6,196 bases of DNA, taken from positions 1 to 6,196 of the forward strand of contig JAUTXM010000070.1 of assembly GCA_030838025.1 (NCBI GenBank), given 5' to 3'. Each line of letters begins with the position of its first letter. The first letter of the stretch is position 1. The notes under the pieces were generated by a model that did not search any database, was not told where the DNA came from, and saw only the letters and a program-made list of their open reading frames with translations. The stretch comes from Acidimicrobiaceae bacterium (GTDB taxonomy: Bacteria > Actinomycetota > Acidimicrobiia > Acidimicrobiales > Palsa-688). The translations under genes were made by a program, and so were the position numbers. Shown here one piece after another: positions 1 to 6,026 of this stretch.

Positions 1-1
1 C

Positions 2-1177
2 GAGGTGGTGCTGGCCTATAACACCCCGCGGCGCCTCCCGATCGAAGACGACCTGGCCGCCATGGCCGCCCACGATTCCAGACTGGTCCTGATCCGTGTG
101 GGCGACTCGACCTCCAAGGCCCAGAACATCAACGCCGCGATGCAGGTCGTGGGAGGCGAGATCATCGGCATCTTCGACGCCGACCACCGGCCCATGACCC
201 ACGCCTTCCGCCGGGCCGCGGCGTGGTTGGCCGGCGGCGTGGACGTCGTCCAGGGTCGCAGCGTGGTCCGCAACGGGCAGGCCAACCGGCTGGCCCGGAT
301 GGTCGCGGTCGAGTTCGAGGGGATCTACGCCGTGGCCCATCCCGGGCGGGCCGCCCTCCACGCCTTCGGTACGTTCGGGGGTTCCAACGGCTTCTGGCGA
401 GCCGACGTGCTCGACGGCCTTCGGATGCGGCCCGACATGCTCACCGAAGACATCGACATTTCCATCCGGGCGGTGTTCGCGGGGCACGGCATCGCCGTCG
501 ATCCGGAGCTGATCTCGGAAGAATTGGCGCCCCTGACGGCGATGGCGCTGTGGTCGCAGCGCATTCGCTGGTCGCACGGCTGGCACCAGGTCTCCCGGCA
601 GCAGGTCGGCCGGATCTGGCGGAACGAGGTGCTGACCGTGCGTCAGCGCCTCGGCGCGTGGTTCCTGCTCGGTTGGCGCGAGGCGTACCCGTGGGTGGCG
701 GCCCAGATGGTCCCGATCCTGGCGTTTTCGATCCTGATCCGGCCGCGGTTCCACATCCACTGGTTGGCCCCGTTGTTCCTCGCGACGACGCTGTACGTCA
801 GCTCCGTCGGCCCCATCCAGGCGCTGTTCGCGTGGCGGCTCTCGGTGCCCGAGCTCCGACGGCGGCGCTGGTGGTGGTGGCACTACGTGCTCCTGACCGG
901 CGTCGTGTTCGGCGAGTTCAAGGCGTTGGTGAATCGGGCGGCCCACCTGCGGGAGCTGCTGGGCGACCGGACGTGGCAGGTCACGCCCCGGACCGCTACG
1001 GGCGAGCCCGGCGACATCGCCCGGGCCCGAGCCGACGGTCTCGGCACCGAGGTGGTCGCCATGGGTTCGTTGGCCGGCTCGACCGCGTCGATCGTGCTCG
1101 ACCGGCCACTTTGCCGAATCCCCGCCGCCACTCCCGACCAGCCGGTCGGCCCGAATCAGCCCGCCCACGAGCACTAA
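2..1177 (+). CDS. Family-2 glycosyltransferase, processive membrane type (5' end missing)
   Basis: The frame is open to the left edge (GAG codon at 2-4), so the true start and probably N-terminal membrane helices lie outside. Residues are numbered from the GTG at 5. A GT-A sugar-nucleotide transferase core is visible: STSKAQN near 35-41 (KA..N-type nucleotide-binding region), FDADH at 57-61 (metal-binding DxD), FGGSNG at 124-129, TED at 147-149 (catalytic-base region) and QRIRW at 185-189 (the QxxRW motif of processive synthases). Three hydrophobic segments follow at about 229-246, 252-276 and 289-305. This order of cytoplasmic catalytic domain and C-terminal helices is that of cellulose, hyaluronan and poly-GlcNAc synthase relatives. 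Residues 325-390 form a low-homology Pro/Ala-rich tail. The family assignment is firm. Sugar, acceptor and true processivity are unknown, and a dolichol/polyprenyl sugar synthase-like role is a less likely alternative. The next gene, 78 bases downstream, is another glycosyltransferase, which suggests a shared glycan pathway. Confidence 0.9.
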   Translation, partial: EVVLAYNTPRRLPIEDDLAAMAAHDSRLVLIRVGDSTSKAQNINAAMQVVGGEIIGIFDADHRPMTHAFRRAAAWLAGGVDVVQGRSVVRNGQANRLARMVAVEFEGIYAVAHPGRAALHAFGTFGGSNGFWRADVLDGLRMRPDMLTEDIDISIRAVFAGHGIAVDPELISEELAPLTAMALWSQRIRWSHGWHQVSRQQVGRIWRNEVLTVRQRLGAWFLLGWREAYPWVAAQMVPILAFSILIRPRFHIHWLAPLFLATTLYVSSVGPIQALFAWRLSVPELRRRRWWWWHYVLLTGVVFGEFKALVNRAAHLRELLGDRTWQVTPRTATGEPGDIARARADGLGTEVVAMGSLAGSTASIVLDRPLCRIPAATPDQPVGPNQPAHEH

Positions 1178-1255
1178 CATCGGAGTCGTGCTCGGTCGAC
1201 GGCAGCGGCGGCGAGCGGCACGGGCGGGAGCCGGCCGCAGCAGCGACGCACCGGA

Positions 1256-2797
1256 TTGACGATCAGCTCGCGTCCGACGCCGACCGTGCGCGCCGGGGTC
1301 GGCCCCGTCGGCCCCGTTACACCGAAGCTGACCGACGAGACGCGCTCGCCCGAGCGGACTGCGGCGCTCGTCGCCGCCGGGCTGAGCGCCGCCACGGCCA
1401 CCGCGGCGGTCCTGCGCCACCTCGGCACCAAACCCCTGTGGCGCGACGAAGCGATCAGCGTGTCAGTCGCCAGCCGGCCCGTCGCCCGGATCCTGCTGGT
1501 CCTGCCGCATCACGACGCCAACGCCGGCTTGTACTACCTCCTCCTCCACGCCTGGTTGTGGCTGGGCCATAGCCCGGCCTGGGCCCGCGGCCTGTCGGCC
1601 GCCTGCCTCGTCGCAACCGCGGCGGTGGCGGCCTGGGCGGCCAGCCGCTGGAAGGGTTGGGAAATCGGCCTGGCCTGCGGACTGCTCGTCGCTGTCAACC
1701 CCTTCCTCGTGTACTACGCCCAAGAAGCCCGCCCGTACAGCCTGGCGGTGCTCCTGGCCACCATCTCGACCGTCGCCCTGTTCTGGCTCGGTCGCGCACC
1801 GACGCCGCTGGTGAACCGGGTGTACCTCGTGACCACCATCGCCCTCGTGTACGTCGACCTGTTCGCGGTGCTGCACGTCGCGGCCATGGCGGGCGTGGTC
1901 GCGGGCCTGTCCCGCCTCCGCCACGACCCGGTGCCACCGACCCTCAAGCGGTGCTGGTGGCTCATTGCCGCCGCGACCGCTCCCTTGGCCGCGGTGATGA
2001 CGATCTTCGAGCGGGGCCAGATCAGCTGGCTGCCCCGCCCGACGTTCCAGGTGCTGGTCAACACCGCCACCTCCATGAGCGGTGGGTGGCTGGGCTTGGA
2101 GGTGGTGACGGTGCTGGCCATCATCGCCCTGGTGTCGGCGGGGCACACACCGTACGACCAGCGGGTCGTCGCGGCGCTGGCCGCGGCATTCGTCCTGCCG
2201 CCCGTACTCCTCTGGTCATTCGCCCATCTCATCCCCTCCTATATCGACCGCTACGTGATCGTGTCGGCACTGGCCATGGCGGGCCTGGCCGCGGCCGGGC
2301 TCTCGGTGCTGCGCCGCGCCGGCGGACGGTTAGTGGCCACGGCCGTTCTGGCCGGCCTGCTGTTGATCGGCGGCCAGCGAACGGCGCGCCTCGAGGCCTA
2401 TCCGTACAAGGTGGACAACGCCCCCGCGATGGTCGAGTTCATCCGGGCCCAGAGCCGGGCGGGCGACGCAGTGGCCTACGCCGGAGGAGGCTTGCGGATC
2501 CTGGTGGAATCGGCGATCGGCCGCCATGGCATGTTCCCTCCCGACATCGCACTGGCCCCAGGTGGCGAGGCGTTCCGCCAGCACGACCTGTACGCCCGAG
2601 AGGTCGACGCCTCCCAGCTGACCGCCCGGTTGGCGTCGGTGCAACGGTTGTGGATGGTGACCGACCCGTCGGATCAGCGCTATCCGCAAGGGGGGCCGTT
2701 CGCGGCGCTGAAGCCCCTGGTCGTTGCGACGTTCGTCCCGGGTGAGACGACGTCGTTCGGCGCGAGCGAGGTGACGTTGCTGGTGCGCCGGGCGTAG
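1256..2797 (+). CDS. Polytopic GT39/PMT-like membrane glycosyltransferase
   Basis: A 513-residue membrane protein that probably transfers a sugar from a polyprenyl-phosphate donor on the outer face of the membrane. The acidic pair in LWRDEAIS (D64, E65) sits in the first extracytoplasmic loop, where GT-C enzymes such as protein O-mannosyltransferases and ArnT-like transferases carry a catalytic acidic motif. The segment YYAQEARPYSL at 153-163 is a typical signature of bacterial PMT_2/RgtA-like proteins. About ten hydrophobic segments run from residue 36 to 373, and a soluble domain follows at 374-513. The start is the TTG at 1256, the first start-type codon after the in-frame stop at 1175-1177. 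It has no good Shine-Dalgarno (GGGAG at 1226-1230 is 25 bases away), so the GTG at 1286 is a fair alternative. Family confidence is good; donor and acceptor are unknown. It follows the family-2 glycosyltransferase by 78 bases and is likely co-transcribed or functionally linked. Confidence 0.85.
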   Translation: MTISSRPTPTVRAGVGPVGPVTPKLTDETRSPERTAALVAAGLSAATATAAVLRHLGTKPLWRDEAISVSVASRPVARILLVLPHHDANAGLYYLLLHAWLWLGHSPAWARGLSAACLVATAAVAAWAASRWKGWEIGLACGLLVAVNPFLVYYAQEARPYSLAVLLATISTVALFWLGRAPTPLVNRVYLVTTIALVYVDLFAVLHVAAMAGVVAGLSRLRHDPVPPTLKRCWWLIAAATAPLAAVMTIFERGQISWLPRPTFQVLVNTATSMSGGWLGLEVVTVLAIIALVSAGHTPYDQRVVAALAAAFVLPPVLLWSFAHLIPSYIDRYVIVSALAMAGLAAAGLSVLRRAGGRLVATAVLAGLLLIGGQRTARLEAYPYKVDNAPAMVEFIRAQSRAGDAVAYAGGGLRILVESAIGRHGMFPPDIALAPGGEAFRQHDLYAREVDASQLTARLASVQRLWMVTDPSDQRYPQGGPFAALKPLVVATFVPGETTSFGASEVTLLVRRA

Positions 2798-2829
2798 AGA
2801 TAACCCCCCTTTTCCCAACGTCTTCCCGC

Positions 2830-2835
2830 TACCCT
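2830..2835 (+). promoter_or_regulatory. Possible -10 element (TACCCT) for the transporter operon
   Basis: In the 82-base gap between the membrane glycosyltransferase and the substrate-binding protein, TACCCT fits the TANNNT consensus of actinobacterial housekeeping -10 elements. The gap is locally pyrimidine-rich and less GC-rich than its surroundings. A transcript starting around 2841-2843 would carry a leader of about 38 bases with the Shine-Dalgarno in it. No convincing -35 lies 16-18 bases upstream (around 2807-2813 only CCCCTTTT-like sequence), so this is tentative. A promoter here fits the change of function from glycan synthesis to nutrient import. Confidence 0.3.
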
Positions 2836-2865
2836 CTTGGCCGGGACATATGCCGCGTGATGGAC

Positions 2866-2874
2866 AGGGGAGGA
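2866..2874 (+). promoter_or_regulatory. Strong Shine-Dalgarno deciding the start of the binding-protein gene
   Basis: AGGGGAGGA, with its core GGAGG at 2869-2873, lies 6 bases before the ATG at 2880. This is near-ideal spacing. It selects ATG 2880 over the in-frame ATG 2850, which has no such site and would put ten extra non-signal residues before the signal peptide. Confidence 0.85.
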
Positions 2875-2879
2875 CATCC

Positions 2880-4085
2880 ATGCGAACCACATCCCGCATC
2901 CGTTGGTGGGGTACCGCCGGTGTGGCGGTGGCCCTGTTTGCTTCGGCGTGCGGTTCCAGCAGCGGGACCGCGAGCAGCAAGGGTAAGACGCTCAAACTGG
3001 GCGCCGTGTTCTCCTTGACCGGAGCGGGCGGGGTGTACGGCCCGCAGCAGCAGCAAGCGGTCAAGCTGGCCGAGGAGACGATCAATGCCGGCGGCGGCGT
3101 CAACGGCGCCAATCTTTCGATCCAGGTCGTGGACGACGCCTCCACGCAAACCCAAGCGGCGCAGCAGACCCAGACCCTCATCCAGCAGAACCAGGTGGTG
3201 GCGCTGCTCGGACCGACGCTGTCCAACTCCGCCGTGGCGGCCCATCCCATCGCGGACAGCCTGAAGACGCCGATGCTGGCGGTCTCCACCACGGGGCTCA
3301 ACATCGTGGGGACCTGCCCGTACCCCTGCACCTACATCTTCCGCGACAGCCTCGGCGAGGCGGCGGCCATCCCGACCAACATCAAGACCTATGTGGCGGC
3401 GGCCAGCCCCAAGCCCAAGACGGGGGTGCTGCTCTACCCCAACGACGACAAGTTCTCGGTGGACGGCGCCACCGCGGTCAAGCAGACGGTGACCGACCCG
3501 GCGGTGGGCATCCAACTGCTGGACACCATCCAGTTCAGCAAGTCCGATGCCGACCTGACGCAGTTCGTCAATCAGGGCGTGGCCAAGCATCCCGACGTCA
3601 TCTTCATCACGTCACTCGGCGGCATCCCCGCCAAGATCATGACCGCCGCCCGCCAGCAGGGCTTTACCGGCCAGTTCCTCGGGGGCAACGGCTTCAACTC
3701 GGCGGCGGTGTCCAAGCAGGCGGGCAACTTCGGCAAGGGGGCCCGCAGCGCCAGCGCCTGGTACCTGGGCAACGACTTCGCGTCGAATGCCGAGTTCGTC
3801 AAGGCCTTCAAGGCCAAGTACGGGACCGATCCCGACCAGTTCGCGGCCCAGGCGTACACCGGTGTCCTGATCCTGGCGGATGCCGCCAAGCGGGCCAAGC
3901 TGACCTACACCGACCTGGCGGGCGACCGGCAAAAGCTGCGCACCGCGATGGAGTCGACCAACATCCAGACGCCGCTCGGGCCATTCCAGTTCACGTCGAC
4001 CCACGACGTTCACCAGACCATCTGGGTGATCGCCATGGACGGCCAAGGAGGGTTCAGCCTCGTGACCTCGGTCAAGCCCAGCTGA
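2880..4085 (+). CDS. ABC importer substrate-binding lipoprotein, LivK-like (Peripla_BP_6 type)
   Basis: A 401-residue extracytoplasmic binding protein that captures the substrate for the permeases encoded just downstream. The N-terminus is a lipoprotein signal peptide: basic MRTTSRIR, a hydrophobic core at about 9-22, and a lipobox-like FASAC with C24 as the expected lipidated residue, followed by a Ser/Gly linker. The mature domain from about 38 to 390 has the Liv-class features: LGAVFSLTGAGGVYG at 40-54, INAGGGVNG at 68-76, the VVALLGPTLSNS ligand-loop region at 106-117 and AVSTTG at 134-139. A CPYPC element (C146 and C150) could form a disulfide outside the cell. The start at 2880 is chosen from the strong Shine-Dalgarno and the signal peptide. 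LivH-like and LivM-like genes follow on the same strand. The family also binds urea, amides and aromatic acids, so the branched-chain amino acid label is only a class name. Confidence 0.92.
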   Translation: MRTTSRIRWWGTAGVAVALFASACGSSSGTASSKGKTLKLGAVFSLTGAGGVYGPQQQQAVKLAEETINAGGGVNGANLSIQVVDDASTQTQAAQQTQTLIQQNQVVALLGPTLSNSAVAAHPIADSLKTPMLAVSTTGLNIVGTCPYPCTYIFRDSLGEAAAIPTNIKTYVAAASPKPKTGVLLYPNDDKFSVDGATAVKQTVTDPAVGIQLLDTIQFSKSDADLTQFVNQGVAKHPDVIFITSLGGIPAKIMTAARQQGFTGQFLGGNGFNSAAVSKQAGNFGKGARSASAWYLGNDFASNAEFVKAFKAKYGTDPDQFAAQAYTGVLILADAAKRAKLTYTDLAGDRQKLRTAMESTNIQTPLGPFQFTSTHDVHQTIWVIAMDGQGGFSLVTSVKPS

Positions 4086-4089
4086 CCGG

Positions 4090-4110
4090 GCCCGTCGACT
4101 GAGGGCGGGC
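4090..4110 (+). other. Weak intergenic hairpin between binding protein and LivH
   Basis: GCCCG at 4090-4094 can pair with CGGGC at 4106-4110, leaving an 11-base loop that contains the GAGGG (4101-4105) upstream of the LivH start. Five G/C pairs plus a possible G-U make it marginal, and there is no T-run, so it is not an intrinsic terminator. Such a hairpin could stabilise the upstream message or reduce LivH translation. In this GC-rich DNA it may also arise by chance. Confidence 0.25.
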
Positions 4111-4117
4111 TGCCCCG

Positions 4118-5038
4118 GTGCGCAACACCATCCAGCAACTGCTGAACGGCATCTTCATCGGATCCATCTATGCCCTGTTCGGGCTGGGCTACACCCTGGT
4201 GTTCGGCCTGCTCGACGTGCTCAACCTGGCCCATTCCGAGGTGTTCATGCTCGGAGCCGTCGTGGCCTACTCGCTGGTCGCCCTGCACCACGTGCCCTTC
4301 CTCCTGGCCGTGCCGCTCGGCATCGCGGCCGGCGGACTGCTGGGCCTCGTCATCGAGTTCGTGGCGCTGCGACCGCTGCGCCGGCGGGGGGCGCCGCCGA
4401 TCGCGGCCTTGATCTCGACCATCGGCCTGGCCCTGATCCTCGTCGCGCTCATCGAGCAGGCCAAGCGGGGCGGCGCCCTGTCGTGGTTGTGGCGCGACGG
4501 CGCCAACGACGTCCAGTTTCCGGCCGGGAAGGTACCCGACCGGATCTGGCACCTGGCTGGGCTCACGCTGCCGGTCAACAAGGTGGCGATCGTCGTTATC
4601 ACCGTGGCCCTGATGGGCGTCCTGGCCTACGTGATGGCGAAGACCCCGGCCGGGCGGGCGGTACGGGCGGTGGCCGAGAATCCCCGCGCTGCGCAGTTGC
4701 TCGGGGTAAATGTCGACCGGGTCATCACGATCACGTTGGTGGCCAGTTCGGCCCTGGCCGCGCTGGCCGGCATCTTGTTTGCCCTCGCCCTCAACGACAT
4801 CAGCCCCTATATCGGGCGGGACCAAGTCGAGCTCCGGGGCTTGGCGGTGATCGTCCTCGGGGGCATGGGCAGCATCCCCGGCACGTTCATCGGGGGCTTC
4901 ACCCTGGGGTTGCTGGAGTCGATCACCATCCTCACGCTCGGGACCGACGTTCGGGCGGTCGGCTTCGTGGCCTTGTTCGTGATGCTGATCCTGCGCCCCT
5001 CCGGGCTCCTCGGCCGCCCGGCCACCGAGCGCGTCTGA
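4118..5038 (+). CDS. livH: Branched-chain amino acid-type ABC permease, LivH-like
   Basis: A 306-residue integral membrane subunit that forms one half of the translocation channel with the LivM-like partner. The N-terminus IQQLLNGIFIGSIYALFGLG and then LVFGLLDVLNLAHSE (28-41) are the standard opening of LivH proteins; the family more often has NFAHGE where this has NLAHSE. The cytoplasmic coupling loop that contacts the ATPase is seen at 178-202 (GRAVRAVAENPRAAQLLGV). Further family signatures are GLAVIVLGGMGSIPGTFIGG at 241-260 and the end motif LRPSGLLGR at 292-300. About eight hydrophobic segments are visible, and the length is normal. The GTG start at 4118 agrees with the family N-terminus. 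GAGGG at 4101-4105 is 12 bases upstream, a long spacing, so initiation is probably weaker than for the binding protein. The gene lies 32 bases after the binding-protein stop. Confidence 0.93.
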   Translation: MRNTIQQLLNGIFIGSIYALFGLGYTLVFGLLDVLNLAHSEVFMLGAVVAYSLVALHHVPFLLAVPLGIAAGGLLGLVIEFVALRPLRRRGAPPIAALISTIGLALILVALIEQAKRGGALSWLWRDGANDVQFPAGKVPDRIWHLAGLTLPVNKVAIVVITVALMGVLAYVMAKTPAGRAVRAVAENPRAAQLLGVNVDRVITITLVASSALAALAGILFALALNDISPYIGRDQVELRGLAVIVLGGMGSIPGTFIGGFTLGLLESITILTLGTDVRAVGFVALFVMLILRPSGLLGRPATERV

Positions 5039-5054
5039 GCGTCGGCGGCATCGG

Positions 5055-6026
5055 GTGGCGTTCCTGACCCAACTCCTGTTCCACCCCTTCACCTGGTACC
5101 ACGCCCATCAGCTGCTGGCCGGGCAGATGGGCGTCGACGGGCTGCTGGCCCTGTCGATCTGGTTGACCCTGTACTCGGGGCAGCTGACCCTGGCCAACGC
5201 AGGCTTCATGGCCATCGGCGCCTACAGCTCGGTCATCCTTACGGGCGGGACGACCAGTAGCGGCCCTGCGGCCGCGGGCGTCCACCTGCCCCTGCCGGTC
5301 GCCATGCTGATCGGCGTCGTGCTGGCGGCGGTGGTGGCGCTGCTGATCGGCCTGCCCGTGCTGCGCTTGAAGGGCGTCTTTCTCGCCATCGCCACGCTCG
5401 GGTTCGGGGAGGCCCTGCGCTTCGGCCTCATCTTGAACCTCGGCATCACCGGGAAAGGTCAGGGGCTCAACAACCCCCACGCCACGTTGACCTCGGGAAT
5501 CATGCCGATCTGGTTGTCGCTGGCGATCCTGGCGTTCCTCGCCTGGCGCCTGACCGGGACCAAGACCGGCCACGCCTGGGCCGCCATCCGGGAGGACCAG
5601 TTGGCCGCCGCCGCCCAGGGCATCGACGTGGCCCGATACAAGATGGTGGCGTTCGTGCTCGGGGCCATGGTCGCGGCCTTCGCGGGAGCGCTTGGGGCCC
5701 ACCTCAGCTTCCTCATCGATTCCAACGACTACACGTTCACCCAAGCCATCGACATGCTGATCTGGGCGGTGGTGGGCGGGATCGCCTTTGTCATCGGGCC
5801 GATCGTGGGCGCGGTGCTGCTCACGATCCTGCCCGAGGTGCTCCGCTTCACCCAGGACTACCGCCAGGTCATCAACGGCGTGATCCTCATCGCCATCGTC
5901 CTGTTTCGCCCCGACGGCCTGTTCACCCGGCGCAGCGGAACGGGGCAGTCCGGCTGGTTCGTACGGCGCTGGGTGACCGTCCGCCGCAGGTGGCCATCCC
6001 GGCGCCCGCAGCCGGCACCACCATGA
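5055..6026 (+). CDS. livM: Branched-chain amino acid-type ABC permease, LivM-like
   Basis: A 323-residue integral membrane subunit, the expected partner of the LivH-like protein. LivM hallmarks in order are LYSGQLTLANAGFMAIGAY at 39-57, LRLKGVFLAIATLGFGE at 103-119, GITGKGQGLNNP at 130-141, the cytoplasmic ATPase-coupling loop AWAAIREDQLAAAAQGIDV at 174-192, and FRPDGLFTRR at 284-293. The GTG start at 5055 lies 17 bases after the LivH stop and has no clear Shine-Dalgarno, so translational coupling is likely. A basic, Pro-rich tail runs from 291 to 323 (RRWVTVRRRW near 304-313), which is longer than the short end usual for the family. The stop overlaps the next possible start as ATGA at 6023-6026. 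The family call is firm; the transported substrate is not known. Confidence 0.93.
   Translation: MAFLTQLLFHPFTWYHAHQLLAGQMGVDGLLALSIWLTLYSGQLTLANAGFMAIGAYSSVILTGGTTSSGPAAAGVHLPLPVAMLIGVVLAAVVALLIGLPVLRLKGVFLAIATLGFGEALRFGLILNLGITGKGQGLNNPHATLTSGIMPIWLSLAILAFLAWRLTGTKTGHAWAAIREDQLAAAAQGIDVARYKMVAFVLGAMVAAFAGALGAHLSFLIDSNDYTFTQAIDMLIWAVVGGIAFVIGPIVGAVLLTILPEVLRFTQDYRQVINGVILIAIVLFRPDGLFTRRSGTGQSGWFVRRWVTVRRRWPSRRPQPAPP

Noticed and set aside
223..1572. A 449-codon + strand frame overlapping both glycosyltransferases
   Set aside because: The translation is dominated by Arg, Gly, Pro and Ala, with no motifs, while the alternative frame gives clear DxD, TED and QxxRW signatures. It is an out-of-frame shadow.
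2798..2820. Intrinsic terminator after the membrane glycosyltransferase (C-run followed by TTTT)
   Set aside because: No inverted repeat precedes the short T-run, so there is no stem to make a terminator.
2850..2879. Upstream in-frame ATG at 2850 as the binding-protein start
   Set aside because: It has no Shine-Dalgarno and would add ten residues ahead of a normal lipoprotein signal peptide. The GGAGG 6 bases before 2880 decides for the later ATG.
2330..3331. A 333-codon minus-strand open frame across the glycosyltransferase end, the gap and the binding protein
   Set aside because: It spans two confidently identified + strand genes and the promoter gap, has no recognisable domain, and has a composition typical of antisense reading.
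4010..5092. A 360-codon open frame on the minus strand opposite LivH
   Set aside because: Its product is a low-complexity run of Gln, Arg, Asp, Gly and His with no family features, and it lies wholly opposite well-recognised LivK/LivH coding sequence. It is the usual shadow of GC-rich codons.
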